12,563 nt of DNA, from contig JAGHBQ010000061.1 in assembly GCA_021160945.1 (NCBI GenBank), positions 1 to 12,563 of the forward strand. The letters run 5' to 3'. Numbering within the stretch: position 1 is the first letter of the stretch; every line of letters starts with the position of its first letter. This DNA comes from Thermoplasmata archaeon (GTDB lineage Archaea; Thermoplasmatota; Thermoplasmata; Thermoplasmatales; Aciduliprofundaceae). Shown in pieces: positions 1 through 5,806 of this stretch. The translations under genes and the position numbers were made by a program. The notes under the pieces are model-generated. The model ran no database searches. It was not told the origin of the DNA and saw only the letters and a list, made by a program, of their open reading frames with translations.

Positions 1-2
1 AT

Positions 3-1103
3 GAAAAGGCTTGTGATCTCGATCTTTCCTTCGGCAATGCACTCAACTCCGATGCCAGATTCTCCTCGGGAAACACGATGCAGTGGATCTCTAACAAAGA
101 GCTCCTTTTCATTGTAACTGAGGGGGGAACCGCTCCCATATATCTTTATTCCAATGGAAAATGCTCCAAATATCTTGGAGGCAAGAGAAGCATAGAATCT
201 TTCACATATTCTGAGGAGGCAATTACCTTCACAGCTCAGGACGCTACACACCCCCCAGAGTTGTTTCTCAAAAAGAAAAAGGAGCGTAGGCTCACTAATT
301 TCAATAGATTTCTGAGATATCGAAATCTTAAGGATCCTGAAGAATTTAAATTCAGAGCATCCGATGGTCAACTCATAGATGGCTGGCTCCTACCTGGAGA
401 AGGAGATGAATATCCCGCTATTCTCGAGATACACGGGGGACCAAAAACCGCCTATGGTCATGCCTTTATGTTCGAGTTCCACTATCTCAACTCCTTAGGT
501 TTCGGCGTGATCTTCACAAATCCGAGAGGCAGTGCTGGATACAGCGAAGATTTTGCAATAAGCATTCAGGGAAGATATGGAGAGAGAGAATATCAGGATC
601 TTATGGAGGCGGTGGATTATGTGCTCAAAAATTATCCTGTGAACAAGGAAAACTTATTTGTGACCGGTGGCTCTTATGGGGGGTTTATGACTAACTGGAT
701 CGTGGGACATACCCAGAGGTTCAGGGCTGCAGTGACGCAGAGGAGCATAAGTAATCAACTCTCCTTCTGGGGCACCAGTGACATAGGCCCATGGTTCAAC
801 AACGATCAAATAGGCAAAGGAAAAGATCTTTGGGAGGCAACTATGCATTACTGGGATAAGTCTCCTCTTAAATATGCTAAGAACATTAAAACCCCACTTC
901 TCATAATACACAGTGAGGAGGACTATCGATGCCCAGTAGAGCAGGCTTACCAGCTTTTCTATGCTCTCAAAATGCAGAAGAAAGAAGTTAAAATGGTTCT
1001 CTTTCCGGGAGAGAACCATGACCTCTCACGCAATGGGAAACCTAAGCACAGAGAAGTAAGACTACAGGAAATAGCAAACTGGTTCAAGAAATACCTCAAA
1101 TGA
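3..1103 (+). CDS. S9-family serine peptidase (acylaminoacyl-peptidase type), 5'-truncated
   Basis: Cytoplasmic prolyl-oligopeptidase-family peptidase that would release acylated or other N-terminal residues from short peptides. The frame is open from base 3, so the true start and most of the N-terminal beta-propeller lie upstream of the window; the ATG at 78 is internal. Counting from that ATG, residues 1 to about 80 are the end of the propeller and about 85-341 the alpha/beta-hydrolase domain. Visible motifs are HGGP (119-122, oxyanion hole), NPRGSAGYS (148-156), the nucleophile elbow GGSYGG with Ser199, Asp282 in SEEDYRCP, and His314 in GENHD, giving a complete Ser-Asp-His triad. The spacing and the HGGP and NPRGS motifs fit the S9C acylaminoacyl-peptidase group better than true prolyl oligopeptidases. 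The family is certain; substrate preference is inferred. The gene ends cleanly at a TGA, with a convergent relic just downstream. Confidence 0.93.
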   Translation, partial: EKACDLDLSFGNALNSDARFSSGNTMQWISNKELLFIVTEGGTAPIYLYSNGKCSKYLGGKRSIESFTYSEEAITFTAQDATHPPELFLKKKKERRLTNFNRFLRYRNLKDPEEFKFRASDGQLIDGWLLPGEGDEYPAILEIHGGPKTAYGHAFMFEFHYLNSLGFGVIFTNPRGSAGYSEDFAISIQGRYGEREYQDLMEAVDYVLKNYPVNKENLFVTGGSYGGFMTNWIVGHTQRFRAAVTQRSISNQLSFWGTSDIGPWFNNDQIGKGKDLWEATMHYWDKSPLKYAKNIKTPLLIIHSEEDYRCPVEQAYQLFYALKMQKKEVKMVLFPGENHDLSRNGKPKHREVRLQEIANWFKKYLK

Positions 1104-1219
1104 GCTTGAGAATCCACAAATCGCACTATGCCGTATATGCCAGTGTAATTCTCCAGCAGCGGAAGAAGCAAATAGCTCTTATTTTCTATCACCTTATACT
1201 GCAGCTCCGCATCCGCCAT
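959..1219 (-). pseudogene. Possible truncated minus-strand gene start running into the peptidase antisense
   Basis: Not recognised. On the minus strand the ATG at 1219-1217 is preceded by GAGGTGA (1228-1222), a strong Shine-Dalgarno, though only 2 nt from the ATG, and by a TATA-like ATATATAC stretch (about 1250-1240) roughly 26 bp upstream. The first ~40 codons (MADAELQYKV... to ...VDSQAHL) use codons like the neighbouring genes (GAG, AAG, ATA, AGC, CTG). The frame then crosses into the antisense of the S9 peptidase (below 1104), where it reads as Cys/Ser/Leu-rich, antisense-like sequence and stops at 959. The simplest reading is the 5' end of a gene whose body was lost when this junction formed. 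An in-frame ATG at 1249 is less likely because it falls within the TATA-like stretch. Alternatives are a real small protein overlapping the peptidase, or chance. Confidence 0.35.
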
Positions 1220-1304
1220 GTTCACCTCATACCTGTTCGATATATACATATTCTACCCCCCTCATTACCTAATTTGTACGACAAAGCACAATACACAAAC
1301 ACAG

Positions 1305-1317
1305 AAAAATTTTTAAG
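1305..1317 (+). promoter_or_regulatory. TATA-like promoter element of glmM
   Basis: AAAAATTTTTAAG lies about 25 bp before the ATG at 1337, the distance expected between an archaeal TATA box and a transcription start at or next to the start codon. No Shine-Dalgarno precedes the ATG, so a leaderless transcript is likely. This supports 1337 as the start over upstream in-frame starts. Confidence 0.5.
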
Positions 1318-1336
1318 TCTGAGCCAATACACATCT

Positions 1337-2692
1337 ATGAGATTGTTTGGTACCAACGGTATTAGGGGAAAAGTCGGCGAAAATTTCACTCCAGATTTTC
1401 TCTCAAAGGTTGGTCTGGCCATTGGAGCCTATCTTCCCCGGGGTAATAATGTTGTAGTGGGCATGGATACAAGGGTAAGTGGTGAAATGGTTAAGAATGC
1501 CGTGGTTTCTGGGCTCCTTGCCTCTGGAGTTAATGTGATTGATGTAGGACTCGCACCAACACCTGCGATTCAGTTTTACACTAAAAATCATGGAGATTTC
1601 GGAATCGCCATAACTGCCTCTCATAATCCCCCAGAGTTCAATGGGGTAAAGGCAATAGCTGGGGATGGCACAGAATTACCCCGGGAAGAGGAGGAGAGAA
1701 TCGAGAAGATATTTTTCTCCAAAAGTTGGAGAATTGTTAGCTGGAAGGATGTTGGAAAATATCAAAAAATAGAGGGAGCAAATGAGGAATATATTAAGGG
1801 AATTCTCTCCCATGTGGATGTTGAGAAAATAAGAAAGAGGAAATTCGTTGTGGTTGTAGATTGTGCTAACGGAGCTTCCTGTTTTACCACACCCTATTTA
1901 CTTGAAAGATTGGGGTGCCGGGTTATCTCTCTCAACTGCCATTCTGACGGTACATTTCCAGGCCATGAAAGTGAGCCAAAAGAGGAGAATCTTCAGGACT
2001 TGATCTCTGTGGTTGGAGATGTGTCCGCTGATTTAGGTATAGCCCATGATGGTGACGCTGACCGTGCCATCTTTGTTGACGACAGAGGAAGATTCATTTC
2101 AGGGGACAAAACCCTTGCCTTAGTGGCCAGAGAAATTGTAAAGAATAAGGGAGGAAAAGTTGTTACTCCAGTGAGCACATCTCTGATCGTTGAGAAGGTG
2201 GTGAAAGAGAATGGAGGAGAAGTAGTATACACCAAGGTAGGTGCACCCATAGTGGCAAGAAAGATGATTGAGGTTGGTGCAGTATTCGGCGGTGAGGAAA
2301 ATGGTGGAATGATATTTCCAGAGCATCAGTACTGCAGGGATGGAGCGATGACTCTGGCAAAAATTCTGGAGATCATGGCCAAAAGCGGGAAAAAACTGAG
2401 CGAGATGATAGATGCACTCCCCCGCTATTATCAGAAGAAGATAAGTGTATCTTGTAGTGATGATAAAAAGGTAAAGGTTTTGGAGACTTTAAAGGAAAAA
2501 TTGAAAGATGAAAAAATAGACACGGTGGACGGAATTAAAATTTGGGGAGAGAACTGGTGGATCCTCATAAGGCCCTCAGGAACAGAGCCTATATATCGAA
2601 TATATGGAGAGGCAAGAGATAAGGAGATACTTGATTCCCTGATTGAAAAATATAAGAGGGCCCTGGAGGGAACGATCGCGAGTATAAGTTAG
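1337..2692 (+). CDS. glmM: Phosphoglucosamine mutase / phosphohexomutase, archaeal GlmM type
   Basis: Interconverts hexose 6- and 1-phosphates. In the archaeal GlmM group this is glucosamine-6-phosphate to glucosamine-1-phosphate, feeding UDP-N-acetylglucosamine for glycans. The protein is 451 aa, the family's usual length, and cytoplasmic. Four alpha-D-phosphohexomutase signatures are present in order: the N-terminal GTNGIRG (5-11), the phosphoserine loop TASHNPPEFNG with Ser95, the Mg-binding DGDADR (238-243), the sugar-recognition loop GGEENGG (318-324), and the C-terminal phosphate-binding RPSGTEP (412-418). The ATG at 1337 is chosen because homologues begin with MRLFGTNGIRG and a TATA-like box sits about 25 bp upstream. 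The frame stays open back to 1100, but the 79 extra residues look non-coding. The GGEENGG loop fits glucosamine or a mixed mutase. A phosphomannomutase role cannot be excluded from sequence alone. Confidence 0.93.
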   Translation: MRLFGTNGIRGKVGENFTPDFLSKVGLAIGAYLPRGNNVVVGMDTRVSGEMVKNAVVSGLLASGVNVIDVGLAPTPAIQFYTKNHGDFGIAITASHNPPEFNGVKAIAGDGTELPREEEERIEKIFFSKSWRIVSWKDVGKYQKIEGANEEYIKGILSHVDVEKIRKRKFVVVVDCANGASCFTTPYLLERLGCRVISLNCHSDGTFPGHESEPKEENLQDLISVVGDVSADLGIAHDGDADRAIFVDDRGRFISGDKTLALVAREIVKNKGGKVVTPVSTSLIVEKVVKENGGEVVYTKVGAPIVARKMIEVGAVFGGEENGGMIFPEHQYCRDGAMTLAKILEIMAKSGKKLSEMIDALPRYYQKKISVSCSDDKKVKVLETLKEKLKDEKIDTVDGIKIWGENWWILIRPSGTEPIYRIYGEARDKEILDSLIEKYKRALEGTIASIS

Positions 2693-2758
2693 AGTGAGAA
2701 TCTAAGAAACCAAACATCAAGAATCATACTTGGAATTGGATCTCTTCTAATTTTAGTT

Positions 2759-2967
2759 TCATCCCTCATCTCCTTCATAATGCCCCCATGATGGATTTGT
2801 CTCCCCCTCATTTTCTGGGGTATTGTTCTCTTTCGGCTCTAAATCCTCATGATTTCTGAAGATTCCTATGAGCTTCATATCAAATTGCTTTTCATTTATT
2901 CCTTTATCCTTCTCTATCGGAACACCTCAGTTCCTTGCTTAACTATGCCTTTCCAAGAGATGATTTT
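2759..2967 (-). pseudogene. Coding-like relic downstream of the methyltransferase gene
   Basis: Not recognised. After the methyltransferase stop, the same minus-strand frame reads 17 more codons (2967-2917, KIISWKGIVKQGTEVFR) to a TAG. A shifted frame is then open for 55 codons (2926-2762) to the TGA at 2761-2759, reading a charged, acidic peptide (GVPIEKDKGINEKQFDMK... to ...GHYEGDEG) with GAG/AAG/ATA/GGA codon use like its neighbours. The only ATG in it (2878-2876) would give 39 aa and has no clear ribosome binding site. One stop plus one frame change suggests a decayed C-terminal domain or a broken small gene. The opposite strand also reads a hydrophobic peptide, which may be only the mirror of this acidic sequence. 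Confidence 0.3.
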
Positions 2968-3738
2968 TTACTTTTTCCTGCATTTCACAACATAATAGGG
3001 AGGCATCATAAGGTATCCTTCATTTTCAATCTTTTTGTATATTCTCTCTGCCTCCCCTTTCAGAGATTTTTTGAGATTCTTTGAGTAGGGTAAATTATGA
3101 ATGTAGTTCATCATTATCTGCAACCACTCTTTCATGGGGGCCTCATATTTTTCACTTCTCCTAGCCTCGAAGATTCTCTCAGCAACGATCTCAAAGTTGA
3201 GGAGTTGAAGCGCATACTTCAATTCTTCAGCTTCTATCTCAGTTGACCATCTCTCGCCGTTCATTTCATAGATACCCTTGGCAAAGTTCCATCTTAGCCA
3301 CTGTCCTTCTCTCCTATCCTTTAAAGGCAACTCTGTAGTGATAACCAAAATTCCATTCTTTTTCAAAACTCTTCTGAACTCACTTAATGCCTGAAGAACT
3401 CTCAGGGGCTTAGGATTGAGAAAAACCAGCGTGTCATCACAGTTGATTATATCTATGACTTCATCCTCCAGAAAATCCAAGTTGAAAATATTGGCCTTTC
3501 TTATTTCCACATATTTTTTAAACTTTCCGAGCCTTTCCACAATCGCTTTCTTCCACTCCTCTTGGTCCTCACCGGGAATCTCAAAGGCATCAACCCCGAT
3601 GATCTTGGAGGTCCCCCCTTCCTCATGTATTTTCTCAGCCCATATTCTCGTGGCATGTCCAGCACCAATGGCTGCATCAAGTATAACTTTATTGTGCAAA
3701 TCTATATCTTTCAGAGCAAAATCATAGATTTCATCCAT
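2968..3738 (-). CDS. Class I SAM-dependent methyltransferase, substrate unknown
   Basis: Transfers a methyl group from S-adenosylmethionine to an acceptor not identifiable from sequence; soluble, 256 aa. A Rossmann-like methyltransferase core fills about residues 17-137: motif I VILDAAIGAGHAT (18-30; the first glycine of the usual DxGxGxG is Ala), the acidic end of strand 2 at Asp50 in IIGVDAF, ANIFNLDF (82-89) near the adenine site, strand 4 DIINCDDTLVFLNP (96-109), and RVLKKNGILVITTE (123-136), the typical helix E/strand 5 'LkpgG' region. The C-terminal ~110 residues are helical, basic and probably acceptor-specific. Its ATG overlaps the last 8 nt of the mtnA-like gene and follows an AAGAGGGAGA ribosome-binding sequence there, so translation is probably coupled. 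The overlap suggests a link to SAM or methylthioadenosine metabolism, but that is inference. Confidence 0.8.
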   Translation of the reverse strand: MDEIYDFALKDIDLHNKVILDAAIGAGHATRIWAEKIHEEGGTSKIIGVDAFEIPGEDQEEWKKAIVERLGKFKKYVEIRKANIFNLDFLEDEVIDIINCDDTLVFLNPKPLRVLQALSEFRRVLKKNGILVITTELPLKDRREGQWLRWNFAKGIYEMNGERWSTEIEAEELKYALQLLNFEIVAERIFEARRSEKYEAPMKEWLQIMMNYIHNLPYSKNLKKSLKGEAERIYKKIENEGYLMMPPYYVVKCRKK

Positions 3739-4744
3739 GAATCTCCCTCTTAAGTTTACCTATCTCTGTAGGCTTGTAAACACCCATCTCAGTTATAATC
3801 CCTTTAATGTATCCGGCGGGAGTTACGTCAAAGGCAGGATTTCTCGCATGACTCCCCTGAGGCGCGATGCGGCATTCTCTGCAAAACAGAACTTCCTCCT
3901 CTCTCCTCTCCTCGATTGGTATTTCATCCCCACTTTTCAGTGAGAAGTCAAATGTGCTTATGGGTGCTGCCACATAGAAAGGTATGTCGTTCTCATGTGC
4001 CACAATAGCTTTCTCATATGTGCCGATTTTATTTGCCACATCTCCGTTGCTCGCAATTCTATCGGCACCCACGATAACCATATCAACTTCACCTCTTTGC
4101 ATAAAGAAGCCTGCTGCATTATCGGCAATTATGGCATGCTCTATACCCTCCTGCACCATCTCCCAGGCAGTCAAGCGGGCTCCCTGCAGCCTTGGTCTTG
4201 TTTCATCCACCCACACAAAAATTTTCTTTCCCTTTCGATGGGCCTTGCGAATTGGAGCTGTGGCAGTTCCCCAGTCTCCGACCGCAAGAGCTCCTGCATT
4301 GCAGTGGGTGAGTATGCGATAACCATCTTTAATAAGCTTCTCCCCATGCTCTCCTATTTTCTCGCATCTACCTATGATATCCTCGGCATATTTCTCAGCT
4401 ATCTTTACGGCATCTTCACCATTTTTAATCGCCATCTTCATTTTTTCTAAAGCGTAGAAAAGATCATGGGCAGTGGGTCGTGTGTTGCGGAGAATTTCAA
4501 AAGCTTCATCTTCGTTGCGTTTCTGAAGCCAAGCCTGTGCCATTCCATATGCGGCAGTTATTCCTATTGCAGGGGCACCTCGAACAACCATCTCTTTTAT
4601 GGCATAGGCCACCTCTTCAGTTGTTCTTGCCTCAAAAATTTCAAATTCTGAAGGTAATCTTCGCTGGTCAATGAGCTTCACAACACCATCTTCAAACCAA
4701 ACTGCACGCATCTCTTTAATTTCCTCCCCAATCTTTACTCTCAC
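3731..4744 (-). CDS. mtnA: MtnA-type isomerase (methylthioribose-1-phosphate isomerase or ribose-1,5-bisphosphate isomerase)
   Basis: Aldose-ketose isomerase of the eIF2B-like superfamily. MtnA converts 5-methylthioribose-1-phosphate to methylthioribulose-1-phosphate in methionine salvage; a close archaeal relative isomerises ribose-1,5-bisphosphate in AMP degradation. Counting from the GTG at 4753, motifs are RGAPAIG (58-64), NTRPTA (90-95), HCNAGALA with catalytic Cys151, DETRPRLQGARLTAWE (183-198), the catalytic Asp211 in DNAA, GADRIASNGDVANKIGTY (229-246) and NPAFDVTP (305-312). This favours a true MtnA over eIF2B subunits. I place the start at the GTG at 4744 (337 aa) because CAGGTGA (4756-4750) is a good Shine-Dalgarno 5 nt upstream. 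The ATG at 4711, where many bacterial MtnA proteins begin, is a second candidate. First gene of a two-gene operon with the methyltransferase. Confidence 0.9.
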   Translation of the reverse strand: MRVKIGEEIKEMRAVWFEDGVVKLIDQRRLPSEFEIFEARTTEEVAYAIKEMVVRGAPAIGITAAYGMAQAWLQKRNEDEAFEILRNTRPTAHDLFYALEKMKMAIKNGEDAVKIAEKYAEDIIGRCEKIGEHGEKLIKDGYRILTHCNAGALAVGDWGTATAPIRKAHRKGKKIFVWVDETRPRLQGARLTAWEMVQEGIEHAIIADNAAGFFMQRGEVDMVIVGADRIASNGDVANKIGTYEKAIVAHENDIPFYVAAPISTFDFSLKSGDEIPIEERREEEVLFCRECRIAPQGSHARNPAFDVTPAGYIKGIITEMGVYKPTEIGKLKREIHG

Positions 4745-4776
4745 AAATATCACCTGTGTTTGGGAATTATGTAAAA

Positions 4777-4785
4777 CTTTATAAT
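4777..4785 (-). promoter_or_regulatory. TATA-like promoter element of the mtnA-methyltransferase operon
   Basis: On the minus strand the sequence ATTATAAAG lies about 37 bp upstream of the GTG at 4744. Transcription starting about 25 bp downstream would leave a leader of roughly 12 nt, just enough to include the CAGGTGA ribosome binding site. It is one half of a compact divergent promoter region of about 90 bp shared with the dehydrogenase gene. Confidence 0.45.
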
Positions 4786-4805
4786 CTTTGAGCTTGTATC
4801 TGAGA

Positions 4806-4816
4806 ATATTTATATT
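4806..4816 (+). promoter_or_regulatory. TATA-like promoter element of the 2-hydroxyacid dehydrogenase gene
   Basis: A TATATTTATAT-type stretch is centred about 26 bp before the ATG at 4838, with no Shine-Dalgarno between them, as expected for a leaderless or near-leaderless transcript. Its centre lies only about 30 bp from the oppositely directed mtnA TATA box, so the two transcription complexes may compete. Confidence 0.45.
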
Positions 4817-4837
4817 TCAGAAGTATAATGCTCGGAT

Positions 4838-5770
4838 ATGAAGATAGTCACCAATGCTTGTAAGCATCTCAATTTTCTTCAAGCTCTTCTGAGAGATTTT
4901 GAGGTGCAATGCATAGAGGATGCAGATGAGAAATTCATAGAAGAGGCAGAGGTGTTCGTTGGAATGGGATGGAAGGATATAGAGAGACTTTTACCTCGAA
5001 TGAAAAAACTAAAAATGATTCAAACTCTAAGTGCGGGAGTAAACCATATCAAATTTGAGAAGCTTCCACCTAATATAATTGTTTGCAGCAGTGCGGGAGC
5101 GAATGCAGCTGCTGTGGCAGAATTGGCAGTTACACATATTCTCGTGGCTCTCAAAAAATATGTTTACAGGCATGAGAAAATGAAGAAAGGCGAATTTCCT
5201 CAGATGCTTGAGAGCAGATTGCTTCGCAGTAAAACTGTTGGAATCGTGGGCTTGGGTAATGTTGGGAAAAATGTGGCAAGGATGTTAAAATGCTTCTCAC
5301 CCCGTATAATAGGTGTGACCAGAAGCGGAAAAAGCAAGGTAGATATAGATTTTGTTGGAGATATGAGCTATTTAGATGAGCTTCTATCCCAGTCAGATAT
5401 AGTTGTTCTTGCTCTTCCACTCACAAAGGAAACTGAAGGGTTGATAGATAAAAAGAGACTGGAGAAGATGAAGAAAGATGCAATTCTGGTAAATGTTGCT
5501 CGAGGAAAGCTCATTGTAGAAAAAGATCTCTATGAACATGTAAAGAAAAATCCTGAATTCACTGTTGCCTTGGATGTGTGGTGGCATTACAGCGATAAAT
5601 TCAAGCAGGATTATCCCTTTGAAAAGCTTCCCAATGTGCTTATGACACCACACTGCGGAGGAGTCTATGAGAACTTCTGGGAGGATCTTATAAGATTTGC
5701 TGCTGAGAACATCAAACTTTTTTCTAAGGGCGAACCACGAAATGTGGTGAGAAGGGAGGATTACATTTAG
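4838..5770 (+). CDS. D-isomer-specific 2-hydroxyacid dehydrogenase family protein
   Basis: NAD(P)-dependent oxidoreductase of the D-2-hydroxyacid dehydrogenase family, which reduces 2-oxoacids to D-2-hydroxyacids; 310 aa, cytoplasmic, slightly short for the family. An N-terminal catalytic half (1 to about 100) includes SAGVNH (65-70). The nucleotide-binding half has GLGNVG (138-143). Strand 2 ends in VTRSGK (160-165) without the acidic residue of NAD-specific members, so NADP may be preferred (inference). Catalytic Arg222 (NVARG) and His272 (TPHCGG) are present. The usual catalytic Glu after the DV motif (as in DVFxxEP) is not: the sequence reads ALDVWWHYSD, with Tyr251 at that position. Members with a DVWWxY motif form a distinct, poorly characterised branch as far as I recall. 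The ATG at 4838 follows a TATA box. An out-of-frame ATG at 4828 encodes nothing. Confidence 0.85.
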   Translation: MKIVTNACKHLNFLQALLRDFEVQCIEDADEKFIEEAEVFVGMGWKDIERLLPRMKKLKMIQTLSAGVNHIKFEKLPPNIIVCSSAGANAAAVAELAVTHILVALKKYVYRHEKMKKGEFPQMLESRLLRSKTVGIVGLGNVGKNVARMLKCFSPRIIGVTRSGKSKVDIDFVGDMSYLDELLSQSDIVVLALPLTKETEGLIDKKRLEKMKKDAILVNVARGKLIVEKDLYEHVKKNPEFTVALDVWWHYSDKFKQDYPFEKLPNVLMTPHCGGVYENFWEDLIRFAAENIKLFSKGEPRNVVRREDYI

Positions 5771-5806
5771 CAAAACCCTTATCTATTTTCTTTGCATCTC
5801 TCAATT

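Noticed and set aside
1..114. ATG at base 1 with a short open frame
   Set aside because: It stops after 37 codons and has no family features. The S9 peptidase frame, open from base 3, explains this sequence.
1100..1336. N-terminal extension of the phosphohexomutase back to an ATG at 1100
   Set aside because: The 79 extra residues resemble no phosphohexomutase, begin inside the peptidase stop region, and cross the TATA-like box. MRLFGTNGIRG at 1337 is the family's normal start.
2693..2842. Small membrane protein on the plus strand after glmM
   Set aside because: It reads as two hydrophobic helices but has no start codon and is broken by TGA (2789) and TAA (2840). It is more likely the mirror of acidic minus-strand sequence.
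2962..2976. T-rich stretch as a terminator for glmM
   Set aside because: The T-runs lie 270 bp after the glmM stop and encode the lysine-rich C-terminus of the methyltransferase on the other strand, so they are explained by coding.
3984..4450. Long plus-strand open frames opposite the mtnA-like gene
   Set aside because: They are antisense to a complete, motif-rich coding sequence and read as Cys/Ser/His-rich sequence without domain features.
3731..4744. eIF2B alpha/beta/delta-like translation factor subunit
   Set aside because: The HCNAGALA cysteine and DNAA aspartate plus the NKIGTY and NPAFDVTP motifs are those of catalytic MtnA-type isomerases.
5792..5806. TTG start five codons upstream of the aconitase-family ATG
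   Set aside because: ATG at 5807 gives MATIVEKIL, the usual LeuC-like N-terminus, and the spacing to the upstream A/T-rich element fits it better.
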